NCBI GenBank assembly: GCA_035759925.1
Contig: DASTTY010000005.1
Span: forward strand, 1 to 17,456
Length of the DNA stretch: 17,456 nt
Source of the DNA: RHKX01 sp035759925
GTDB taxonomy: Bacteria > Actinomycetota > Thermoleophilia > Solirubrobacterales > 70-9
Direction: 5' to 3'
Shown here: positions 5,135 to 12,063 of the stretch, one piece after another
Position numbering within the stretch: position 1 is the first letter of the stretch
Layout: the number at the start of each line of letters is the position of its first letter
Translations under genes and position numbers: made by a program
Notes under the pieces: model-generated
What the model saw: only the letters and a program-made list of their open reading frames with translations
Told to the model about the DNA's origin: nothing
The model's database searches: none

Positions 5135-6645
5135 GACCGGCGCACCCGCTCGCAGCCGCTGACCCGGTCGACCCGGTCGACGTGGGCGCGGTCGCGGCCG
5201 CGGCCGCAGCTGACGAGCTCGGCGGCACCATCGGCCGATCGGGCGACGTCGCCTCCCCTCCCGCCGCGAATCACGTCGCTGCCGGGGCCGCCGCTGAGAC
5301 GATCGGCCCCGGCGCCGCCGATCAGGCAGTCGTCGTCGGGACCCCCGCGCAGCCGGTCGTCGCCGCCGCGACCGTGGATCGACTGCGGGCCGGGACCGCC
5401 ACTGAGCGCGTCCCTGCGGGAGGTGCCGCTGACGCGCTGCGAGCACGGCTCCGCCGGCGGGGGCCGATCGCCGCAGAGGGTCGGCGTCGAGTCGGCGAGA
5501 CGCCAGACCTCGCCGGTGAGCGAGGCGACGTAGACCCGACCGCAGGAATCCTCGCCGAAGCTGCTCGGATTGCCGGCCTGCAGGCGCTCCGAGCGGTCAC
5601 CGGCCGCGTTCGGGAGGCCTAGCGCCGTGGAGCGGATCTCGCCATTGCAGTAGTCGGCGTAGACGTAGCGTCCGGCCAACGCCTCGAGACCCGGATCGCG
5701 GACGACGTATCCGCCCGTCACCGCGCATCCTCCGGTCGAGTGCGGATACTCCAGCACCGGCTCGGTCAGCCCAGAGCTGGGACAGCCGGATGATTCGTAG
5801 GGATGCCGGCCCTCGCGGCAGTCCCAGCCGAAGTTGGCGCCGCGCCCGGCGGCCGGCTGCCGGGCGTACTCGATCTCCTCCCAGCGGTTCTCGCCGACGT
5901 CCCCGACGGTCAGCGCGCCGGTCAGGCGATCGAACGAGAACCGGTAGGGGTTGCGTAGCCCGAGACTCCAGATCTCGGGACGCCCCGTCCCACCGACGAA
6001 CGGGTTGCCCGCAGGTACCGTGTAGGGCCGGGTGCCGCTCTGCCGGGGGTCGATCCGGAGGATCTTGCCGAGCAGCGAGCCTCGGTCCTGGGCGTTCTCG
6101 CCGGGGTCGCCGCCACCGCCGCCGTCGCCGGTGCTGACGTAGAGGTAGCCGTCGGGACCGAACTGGAGCTGCCCGCCGTTGTGGTTCGGGTAGGTCGGGT
6201 GAGGAATGGTGAGGACGTTGCGGAGCGTCGCCGGATCGGCCACGTCCCCGCTCGCGTGGAGCTCGGCGACGTGGATCGCCCCCGCGTCCCTGCCGGTGTA
6301 ATCGACGTAGAGCAGCCCCGATTCGTCGAAGTCGGGGGCAAAGGCCATCGAGAGCAGCCCGCGCTCCTGGAACCCGCCGTCGACGAGGGCGGAGAGATCG
6401 ACGAAGGTCGAGGTGCCGCCGGACGTCGTCAGCCTGATCCTCCCCGCCCGCTCGACGACGAAGAGGCGATCGGGATCGCCGGGGTCGGAGGTGACGTAGA
6501 CGGGTTCGGAATAGGCGCCGACGCTCTGCAACGACACCGCTCCCGCATGCTGCGCCAGCACCCCCGCGAGCACCGCGACGAGCGCTCCCAGCCCTGTGCG
6601 CACCCTCCAGCCCATCGGCGGAACGGTAGCCGTCCAGATGGTCAT
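5131..6645 (-). CDS. secreted PQQ-dependent glucose/sorbosone dehydrogenase-like protein with RTX tail
   Basis: The 504-residue product starts with a signal peptide (hydrophobic LGALVAVLAGVLA about 19-31, AQHAGA-VS cleavage region) and then a six-bladed GSDH beta-propeller. Family blocks are GLLSMAFAPDF (97-107), NHNGGQLQFGPDGYLYVSTGDG (from 154, His155 being the expected catalytic base), ENAQDRGSLLGKILRID (183-199) and WSLGLRNPYRFSFD (226-239). After about 395, glycine/aspartate nonapeptides of RTX type (GRGGDD, GGPDDD, GGAGAD, GGPGSD; about 425-458) suggest calcium-dependent folding outside the cell. The family oxidises aldose sugars with PQQ, but many members have no known substrate. The ATG at 6645 has AGGTGG 5 nt upstream; a GTG at 6654 abuts the obg stop. 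Its stop overlaps proB, an odd partner for a secreted enzyme. Confidence 0.85.
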   Translation of the reverse strand: MTIWTATVPPMGWRVRTGLGALVAVLAGVLAQHAGAVSLQSVGAYSEPVYVTSDPGDPDRLFVVERAGRIRLTTSGGTSTFVDLSALVDGGFQERGLLSMAFAPDFDESGLLYVDYTGRDAGAIHVAELHASGDVADPATLRNVLTIPHPTYPNHNGGQLQFGPDGYLYVSTGDGGGGGDPGENAQDRGSLLGKILRIDPRQSGTRPYTVPAGNPFVGGTGRPEIWSLGLRNPYRFSFDRLTGALTVGDVGENRWEEIEYARQPAAGRGANFGWDCREGRHPYESSGCPSSGLTEPVLEYPHSTGGCAVTGGYVVRDPGLEALAGRYVYADYCNGEIRSTALGLPNAAGDRSERLQAGNPSSFGEDSCGRVYVASLTGEVWRLADSTPTLCGDRPPPAEPCSQRVSGTSRRDALSGGPGPQSIHGRGGDDRLRGGPDDDCLIGGAGADRLSGGPGSDVIRGGRGGDVARSADGAAELVSCGRGRDRAHVDRVDRVSGCERVRRS

Positions 6646-6654
6646 CGAGACCAC

Positions 6655-7938
6655 CTACTCGAGCTCGAAGGCCTGTTCGCCGACCCGGACCTCGTCGCCC
6701 GGCTCGAACCCGGCGTCGCGGAGCGCCTTGACGACGCCGATCTCGTGCAGGCGCCGCTCCAGGTAACCGAGCGCTTCGGGGTTCGCCAGATCGTGCCGCT
6801 CGACGAGCATCTCGACGCCGCGACCGACGACCTCGAAGACGCCGTCGTCGGCCCTGACGACGGCGAATCCCCCCGCCCCCTGCGGCCGGTAGATCCGGTG
6901 CTCGGACTCGAACTCGGGAGCGCCCGGACCACCGCCCGGGGGCGAGTCGGGGACGGCGCCGGAGGCGGCCCGGAAGACGGCTGCGAGCAGCTCGTCGATG
7001 CCGGCGCCCGTCGCGGCCGAGATCGCCATGGGCTCGCTGCCCGGGTGGCCGTCCCGCCATGCGTCGAGCTCCAGCTCGACCTCGTCGGGCGCCAGCAGGT
7101 CGCGCTTCGAGAGCACGATGATCTCCGGCAGCGCCGCGAGGCCCGCCCCATGGGCGGCCAACTCGCCGCGGACGACCGCGTAGGCCTTCTCGGGGTCGGC
7201 GCCGGGCCCGAGCTCGAGGAGGTGGACGAGCACCCGGCAGCGCTCGACGTGGGCGAGGAATTCGTGTCCGAGCCCGGCTCCCTCGGCCGCGCCTTCGATC
7301 AGCCCCGGGATGTCGGCGAGGACGAGTTGCCGATCGCCGTCGTCGATCGTGCCGAGCACCGGCGCGACCGTCGTGAAGGGGTAGTCGGCGACCTTCGGCG
7401 CCGCCCGGGTGATCCGCGCCAGCAGCGAGGACTTGCCGGCGTTCGGCATCCCGACGAGGCCGGCGTCGGCGAGCAAGCGGAGCCGCAGCTCGATCCACCC
7501 CGACCGTCCCGGCAGCCCCTTCTCGGCGAACCGCGGCGCCTGCCGGGTCGACGCCGCAAAGCGCTTGTTGCCATGGCCGCCGAGCCCGCCGGCGGCGACC
7601 GTCGCCCGCTGCCCCGGCTCGACGAGATCGAACCGCTCACCCTCGAGGCCGTCGATCGTCGTTCCCGGGGGGACCGGGACGATCAGGTCGGCACCGCGGG
7701 CACCGTGCTTGTTCGCCCCCTGGCCATGCCCGCCGCGCTCGGCCCGGAAGTGGGCGGAAACGCGCATCGCCGCGAGATCGCGGCGCGAGGCGTCGCAGAC
7801 GGCCACGACGTCGCCGCCATGGCCGCCGTCGCCGCCGTCGGGACCGCCCCGCGGCACATGCGCCTCACGGCGGAAGCTGACGACGCCGTCGCCGCCGCGG
7901 CCGCCCTCGACGTATATCCGCGCGCGGTCGTGGAACAT
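6655..7938 (-). CDS. obgE: GTPase Obg (CgtA)
   Basis: Obg is an essential GTPase of late 50S assembly and stress control. The 427-residue protein has the glycine-rich Obg fold (1-158; GGRGGDGVVSFRRE, GGDGGHGGDVV), the G domain (about 159-325) with G1 GMPNAGKS (163-170), switch DYPFTT (185-190), G3 DIPG (209-212) and G5 SAAT (307-310), and a C-terminal OCT domain (about 345-427). The G4 motif is SKRD (277-280) rather than the usual NKxD, so the Asn that reads the guanine base is Ser. The start is ATG at 7938 with no Shine-Dalgarno but with a TACCCT box 7 nt upstream, hinting at a leaderless transcript. rplU-rpmA-obg order is widely conserved. Confidence 0.96.
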   Translation of the reverse strand: MFHDRARIYVEGGRGGDGVVSFRREAHVPRGGPDGGDGGHGGDVVAVCDASRRDLAAMRVSAHFRAERGGHGQGANKHGARGADLIVPVPPGTTIDGLEGERFDLVEPGQRATVAAGGLGGHGNKRFAASTRQAPRFAEKGLPGRSGWIELRLRLLADAGLVGMPNAGKSSLLARITRAAPKVADYPFTTVAPVLGTIDDGDRQLVLADIPGLIEGAAEGAGLGHEFLAHVERCRVLVHLLELGPGADPEKAYAVVRGELAAHGAGLAALPEIIVLSKRDLLAPDEVELELDAWRDGHPGSEPMAISAATGAGIDELLAAVFRAASGAVPDSPPGGGPGAPEFESEHRIYRPQGAGGFAVVRADDGVFEVVGRGVEMLVERHDLANPEALGYLERRLHEIGVVKALRDAGFEPGDEVRVGEQAFELE

Positions 7939-7945
7939 GGGCGCA

Positions 7946-7951
7946 AGGGTA
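7946..7951 (-). promoter_or_regulatory. possible -10 box of a leaderless obg promoter
   Basis: TACCCT on the minus strand ends 7 nt before the obg ATG, the same hexamer and nearly the same distance as before proA. The matching -35 would fall within the heptanucleotide repeats (about 7968-7975) and is poor (CTCTGT or CCTCTG). No Shine-Dalgarno precedes obg, which fits a leaderless start. Confidence 0.3.
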
Positions 7952-7962
7952 GGCGCAGGGCG

Positions 7963-8040
7963 AGAGGACAGAGGACAGAGGACAGGTTCGAACGCCGACC
8001 CTGTCCTCTGTCAGCGAGCGAAGCGAGCGCTCTGTCCTCT
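7963..8040 (+). repeat. heptanucleotide repeat cluster in the rpmA-obg spacer
   Basis: AGAGGAC is repeated three times in tandem (7963-7983), then appears inverted as GTCCTCT at 8003-8009 and 8034-8040. Between the inverted copies the heptamer AGCGAGC occurs at 8013-8019 and 8022-8028. The whole 130-bp spacer is built from these units and has no coding signs. The same two heptamer families occur inside rplU (8443-8470 and 8515-8542). Confidence 0.85.
7975..8011. repeat. 12-bp perfect inverted repeat, possible rpmA 3' hairpin
   Basis: ACAGAGGACAGG (7975-7986) and CCTGTCCTCTGT (8000-8011) are perfect inverted copies around a 13-nt loop. In the rpmA transcript this would form a stable stem 58 nt after the stop codon. 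The sequence beyond it on the minus strand is pyrimidine-rich but lacks a U-run, so it may be an mRNA 3'-end stabiliser or weak terminator rather than a classical terminator. Confidence 0.55.
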
Positions 8041-8068
8041 ACGTGCGAGCGGCGCAGCCGCGAGCGTG

Positions 8069-8317
8069 CTACTCGGTGACCGAGACCACTCGGCCCTTGC
8101 GGCCGGGCGTGAACTCGACCTTGCCGGCGCGGGTCGCGAAGATCGTGTGATCGCGGCCGAGGCCGACGCCGTCGCCGGGATGGAAGCGGGTGCCGCGCTG
8201 GCGGACGATGATCTCGCCGCCCCGGACGGCCTGGCCCGCGAACACCTTGACGCCGAGGTACTTCGGGTTGGAGTCGCGGCCGTTACGGCTCGATCCGAGT
8301 CCCTTCTTGTGAGCCAT
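8069..8317 (-). CDS. rpmA: 50S ribosomal protein L27
   Basis: L27 reaches into the peptidyl-transferase centre with its N-terminal tail. The 82-residue protein is complete and typical: MAHKKGLGSSRNGRDSNPKY at the start, then GVKVFAGQAVRGGEIIVRQRGTR-type core and GVGLGRDHTIFA. It starts directly at MAHKK and lacks the cleavable N-terminal extension found in Firmicutes. The ATG overlaps the rplU stop by one base (TGATG), and a GGAG lies 8 nt upstream inside rplU, so L21 and L27 are translationally linked. Any frameshift in the repetitive rplU tail would disturb this coupling. Confidence 0.98.
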   Translation of the reverse strand: MAHKKGLGSSRNGRDSNPKYLGVKVFAGQAVRGGEIIVRQRGTRFHPGDGVGLGRDHTIFATRAGKVEFTPGRKGRVVSVTE

Positions 8318-8883
8318 CAGTCGGTCTCCTTCTTCGCTGGGGCTGTCTTCTTGGCAGCCGGCTTCTTGGCAGCCGGCTTCTTCGTGGCGGGCTTCTTCGC
8401 CGCCGCCTTCTTCGCCGCCGCCGGCTTCTTGGCCGCAGGCTTGCTCGCTGCTTGCTGCTCGCTGCTTGCTGCCTGCTTCTTCGCCGCCGGCTTCTTCGCA
8501 GCCGCCTTGCCACTGTCCTCTGTCCTCTGTCCCCTGTCCTCTTCCTTCTTCGCCGCCGGGCGCCGCGTCAGCATCTTCACCTCGGTCACCTCGAGGCGGG
8601 TCAGCTCCGAGCGGTGGCCACGGTGCTTGCGGTACCCCTTCTTCGCCTTGTACTTGAAGACCTTGACCTTCTCGCCGCGCTCGTGTCCGGCGACCTTCGC
8701 CTCGACCTTGACCTTCTCGAGATCGGCCGGGGCGATCACGGTGTCGCCATCGCTGCGGAACATGACCGCGCGGAGCGGCACCTTGGCGCCCTCCTCCTCG
8801 GCGATCCGGTCGACGAGCAGGGACTCGCCCTTCTCGACGCGGTACTGCTTGCCGCCGCTTTCGACTATCGCGTAAGTGGACAT
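8317..8883 (-). CDS. rplU: 50S ribosomal protein L21 with long Lys/Ala-rich C-terminal tail
   Basis: L21 binds 23S rRNA near L20. Residues 1-107 (MSTYAIVESGGKQYRVEKGE ... KKGYRKHRGHRSELTRLEVT) are a complete L21, normally about 100-105 residues. A further 81 residues follow, dominated by PAAKK/AAKKPA repeats like histone-H1-type tails and predicted to be disordered and highly basic. Within the tail, residues about 114-125 (EDRGQRTEDSG) and 136-151 (QAASSEQQAAS) break the pattern; they are encoded by heptanucleotide tandem repeats. The ATG at 8883 gives the conserved N-terminus; the open frame continues upstream to 8940 into the RNase gene end. The Shine-Dalgarno is weak. Confidence 0.95.
   Translation of the reverse strand: MSTYAIVESGGKQYRVEKGESLLVDRIAEEEGAKVPLRAVMFRSDGDTVIAPADLEKVKVEAKVAGHERGEKVKVFKYKAKKGYRKHRGHRSELTRLEVTEVKMLTRRPAAKKEEDRGQRTEDSGKAAAKKPAAKKQAASSEQQAASKPAAKKPAAAKKAAAKKPATKKPAAKKPAAKKTAPAKKETD
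8443..8470. repeat. perfect tandem 14-mer (four heptamers) inside rplU
   Basis: GCTCGCTGCTTGCT occurs twice in tandem (8443-8456 and 8457-8470), each unit being two related heptamers (GCTCGCT, GCTTGCT). On the coding strand these are AGCGAGC and AGCAAGC. AGCGAGC also occurs twice in the rpmA-obg spacer. The 28-nt array is not a multiple of three, so copy-number change would shift the rplU frame. Confidence 0.85.
8515..8542. repeat. four tandem AGAGGAC heptamers inside rplU
   Basis: On the plus strand the units are GTCCTCT, GTCCTCT, GTCCCCT, GTCCTCT, so the coding strand carries AGAGGAC three times and AGGGGAC once. It is the same unit as the spacer cluster at 7963-8040. In the protein it encodes the atypical acidic/polar stretch EDRGQRTED in an otherwise Lys/Ala tail. 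Confidence 0.85.
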
Positions 8884-8911
8884 CTCGTTTGTGCTCGCTC
8901 GATCGAGTGGG

Positions 8912-10825
8912 TCAGGAATCCTGGCCGGAGCTCGAACCACTCCCGGCGCGGGAACGGCGCCGTCCGCCTCTGCGGCCGCGGCGCCGAGCGTCGGATTCTA
9001 GCCCCTCGGCGGAATCCTGCCCATCAGCGCCCGCCGGCACCCCGTCGACCAGCGTCGCCAGCCCCGACGAGCGGCCGATCTCCTCGATCCGGACGAGCTT
9101 GCGCTCGCCGACCAGCGATGCCGCCCCGGTCACCGTGATCACCAGGGCATCGACCCGGGCGACGGCGTCACCGGGGTTGTACATGTGCGGCTCGTCGATC
9201 GTCAGCAGCACCTCGTCGCCGATCTGGAACGGCAGCGCCCGGCGCTCGATCTCCTCCCGGTCGCCGGACTCGGCGACCTCGAAGGTGTCGATCGGGAGCG
9301 CGTCGCCGCCCTCGAACAGGAACGTCTTGCCGGTCTCCTCCTCGAGCTCGACCAGACCGCTGTCGTGGCGCATCAGCTCACGGGCGACCTTCGGGTTGAC
9401 GCGGATCAGGTGCGCCTCCTTGTCGGCCCGCTCGGCGCTCACGTCGCGGAGCTTGCGGAGCGCCTCGATCGCAACGGTCTCGGCCGAGCGGACGACCCCT
9501 TCGCCGTCGCAGGTCGGGCAGCGCGTCGTCAGGATCTCGCGGACGCCGTCGGTGACGTTCTGGCGGGTCATCTCGACCAGCCCGAGCGGCGAGACCTCGA
9601 CCACGTACGTCTTCGTCCGGTCCTCGTCGAGCGCCTTGCGGAGCGTCTTCAGCACCTGATCGCGGTTCTTGGCCCGCGCCATGTCGATGAAGTCGATGAC
9701 GATGATCCCGCCGATGTCGCGCAGACGAAGCTGGCGGACGACCTCGTCGGCCGCCTCGACGTTGACCTTGGTGATCGTGTCCTCGAGCCGGCCCTTGCCC
9801 TTGCCGGTGAAGCTGCCGGTGTTGATGTCGATGACGGTCAGCGCCTCGGCGTAGTCGATGATCAGATAGCCGCCCGAGGGCAGGTCGACGCGCCGCGAGA
9901 GCGTCGAGTGGAACGCCTCCTCGGCGCCGTAGCGCTCGAACAGGTGCTCGGCGTGGGAGTGCATCTCGACCGATTCGACGAGCTCCGGCGCGGTCCGCTG
10001 GAAGAACGACGTGACCCGCTCGAACTGCTTCTGGTCGTCGATCTCGGCGCCGTCGAACTCGCTGCCGAGGACGTCGCGGAGGACCCGGATCGGCAGGTCT
10101 GCCTCCTGGAAGATCAGCGACGGCGCGTCGGCGTCCTTGGAGCGCCGCTCGAGCACCTCGTGGAGCTTGTGGAGGTAGGCGATCTCGCGCTCGAAGTCCT
10201 CCTTCTTCGCGCCCTGCGCGGCGGTCCGGACGATGTAGCCGCCCTTGCCCTTGCTGGCGTCGTGGATCTTCTCGAGGTTCTTCCGCATCTGGCTGCGCTC
10301 GCCGTCCGGGAGCCGGCGGCTGACGCCGATCCCACCGCCCTGCGGCATGTAGACGAGGTAACGGCCGGCGATCGAGAGCTGCATCGAGAGGCGCGCTCCC
10401 TTCGTCTTCAGCGGGTCCTTGACGACCTGGACGACGATCTCCTGACCACGCTTGATCAGCTCGTCGATCCGGCGTCCCTGACCGCGACCGCGCTTCGGCA
10501 CGGCCTTGCCGTCGGGGGTGACGATCTCGTCGACGTGCAGGAAGCCGTTGCGCTCGAGGCCGATGTCGACGAACGCCGCCTCCATTCCGGGCAGGACGTT
10601 GTCGACGACGCCCTTGTAGATGTTGCCGACGATCGACCGCGATCCGCGGCGCTCGACGTAGAGCTCGCCGACCCGCCAGTTGTCGCCGCCGGAGCGGCGC
10701 TTCTGCTGGCCGCCGCCATCGTCGTCCTTCTTGCCGCCGCGGCCGGCTCGCGCCGACCCCTTGGCTTCGAGCACGGCGACGCGGGTCTCACCGGCGTCAA
10801 CCGATACGAGGATCTTCTTCTTCAA
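8912..10825 (-). CDS. rng: ribonuclease E/G family endoribonuclease
   Basis: This 637-residue RNase E/G handles mRNA decay and rRNA/tRNA processing. The catalytic core is intact: S1 domain (GNIYKGVVDNVLPGMEAAFVDIG, from about 67), 5'-sensor/RNase H-like region, metal ligands Asp333 in VIDINTGSFTGKG and Asp378 in GGIIVIDFIDM, and the Zn-link CPTC at 436-439. Two additions stand out: a charged insertion at about 22-49 (GRGGKKDDDGGGQQKRRSGG) before the S1 domain, and a TRAM-like domain at about 535-594 followed by an Arg/Ser tail. The start is TTG at 10825 with AGGTGA 6 nt upstream; that site overlaps the rodA TGA, so translation is probably coupled. Position before rplU-rpmA is common. Confidence 0.93.
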   Translation of the reverse strand: MKKKILVSVDAGETRVAVLEAKGSARAGRGGKKDDDGGGQQKRRSGGDNWRVGELYVERRGSRSIVGNIYKGVVDNVLPGMEAAFVDIGLERNGFLHVDEIVTPDGKAVPKRGRGQGRRIDELIKRGQEIVVQVVKDPLKTKGARLSMQLSIAGRYLVYMPQGGGIGVSRRLPDGERSQMRKNLEKIHDASKGKGGYIVRTAAQGAKKEDFEREIAYLHKLHEVLERRSKDADAPSLIFQEADLPIRVLRDVLGSEFDGAEIDDQKQFERVTSFFQRTAPELVESVEMHSHAEHLFERYGAEEAFHSTLSRRVDLPSGGYLIIDYAEALTVIDINTGSFTGKGKGRLEDTITKVNVEAADEVVRQLRLRDIGGIIVIDFIDMARAKNRDQVLKTLRKALDEDRTKTYVVEVSPLGLVEMTRQNVTDGVREILTTRCPTCDGEGVVRSAETVAIEALRKLRDVSAERADKEAHLIRVNPKVARELMRHDSGLVELEEETGKTFLFEGGDALPIDTFEVAESGDREEIERRALPFQIGDEVLLTIDEPHMYNPGDAVARVDALVITVTGAASLVGERKLVRIEEIGRSSGLATLVDGVPAGADGQDSAEGLESDARRRGRRGGRRRSRAGSGSSSGQDS

Positions 10826-10836
10826 GTTGGCTCACC

Positions 10837-12030
10837 TCACAGAGCATTGGTGTGTCTGCCCGGTGAGGAGAGCTGCGATTGGACGTAGATGCTCTGAAGC
10901 AGGCCGATGGCCATGAACGTGACCAGCACCGAGGTGCCGCCATAGCTCATCAACGGCAAGGGGACGCCCGTGACGGGCATCAGCCCGACGTTCATCCCGA
11001 CGTTGACGAAAACCTGGAAGAGCAGCATCGATGCGATACCCGCACCGACGAGGCTCCCGTACAAGTTCTTCGAGACAGTCGTTATCCGCAGCGCTCTCCA
11101 GATGAGCAGCGCGTAGAGGGATAGAAGGAGTGCAGCACCGACGAATCCCCATCGCTCCGCGATCGCGGAGAAGATGAAGTCGGTGTGGGCTTCCGGAAGG
11201 AAGTCGTTCTGCACCTGTGTCGCGTCATCGCCGCGGCCGGTCTTTCCCCCGGAGCCGATGGCGGTGAGCGCCTGATTGGTCTGATAGCTGGAATCGGCGG
11301 GATCGTCGCTCGGATTCAGGAACGACGTCAGCCGATCGAGCTGGTACCCGTGGAGCACCGGATGACCGACCGCCGGCGCGACTATCAGCACGACCGTGAC
11401 CGCTGCCAGCGCGATTCCCCCGAGGGCGGCGAAATGCTGCCAGGGGGTACCGGAGATGAACAGGATCGCGAGCGTTACCACGCCGTAGACCAGTGCGGTG
11501 CCCAGATCGGGTTGCACGAACACGATCAACGCGGGCACGAACCCCAGCAGGAGCAGCCGCGCGGTGCGCTGCCACGCCGTCTGGCGCCGGGCCCGGTCGA
11601 TGGAGAAGCCGGCGAGTGCGAGGACGAGCAGAAGCTTGCCCAGCTCCGACGGCTGAAACTGAAAGAACGGGAGCTCGATCCAGCGGCGGGCCCCGAGGGC
11701 GGCCACGCCGAGGACGAGGACGAGGACGATCGTGAAGATCATCGCGGAGTAGATGCCGACGCGGAGCTCCCGGAACCGCGAGTAGTCGACCCGCGCGAGC
11801 GCGAACATCAGGGCGATGCCGATCACCGCGTAGATGCTCTGGCGGATCGTGTAGTAGTAGGGATCGCCCGCGACCTCCCCCTGGGTCGTGAACCCGAGGG
11901 CGACGATGCTGCAGACGATCAGCCCGATTCCCGCGAACGCGGTCAGCGGGTCGATCTTGAGCAGGCCGGTGCGGGCGCCGAGGCCGGCGCTGCGCTCGTC
12001 GAAGGTCCGTGGTCTCGCGATCGTGGGCAT
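10837..12030 (-). CDS. rodA: SEDS peptidoglycan glycosyltransferase RodA
   Basis: RodA polymerises lipid II into glycan strands during elongation, working with PBP2. The 397-residue multi-pass protein shows SEDS motifs: FQPSELGK (125-132), FVQPDLGTALVY (171-182), GYQLDRLTSFLNP (228-240), NDFLPEAHTDFIFSAIAE (275-292, with the conserved acidic Asp284) and GVPLPLMSYGGTS (355-367). The 30-residue N-terminal cytoplasmic segment is longer than in E. coli. The ATG at 12030 follows the PBP2 stop by 33 bp and has no good Shine-Dalgarno. The adjacent PBP2 gene makes RodA rather than FtsW the right call. Confidence 0.95.
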   Translation of the reverse strand: MPTIARPRTFDERSAGLGARTGLLKIDPLTAFAGIGLIVCSIVALGFTTQGEVAGDPYYYTIRQSIYAVIGIALMFALARVDYSRFRELRVGIYSAMIFTIVLVLVLGVAALGARRWIELPFFQFQPSELGKLLLVLALAGFSIDRARRQTAWQRTARLLLLGFVPALIVFVQPDLGTALVYGVVTLAILFISGTPWQHFAALGGIALAAVTVVLIVAPAVGHPVLHGYQLDRLTSFLNPSDDPADSSYQTNQALTAIGSGGKTGRGDDATQVQNDFLPEAHTDFIFSAIAERWGFVGAALLLSLYALLIWRALRITTVSKNLYGSLVGAGIASMLLFQVFVNVGMNVGLMPVTGVPLPLMSYGGTSVLVTFMAIGLLQSIYVQSQLSSPGRHTNAL

Positions 12031-12063
12031 CTGGGCGTCAGTCCATCTTGGCAGCGTCAGCGG

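Noticed and set aside
5135..5446. upstream extension of the ProB frame to 5446
   Set aside because: The added residues are low-complexity Arg-rich and overlap the RTX tail of the dehydrogenase; the conserved MTLVVKLGSS start is at 5134.
7985..7997. GGTTCGAACGCC resembles a tRNA T-loop
   Set aside because: No matching 5-bp T-stem, no acceptor stem, D-arm or anticodon arm nearby; the match lies in the loop of the heptamer inverted repeat.
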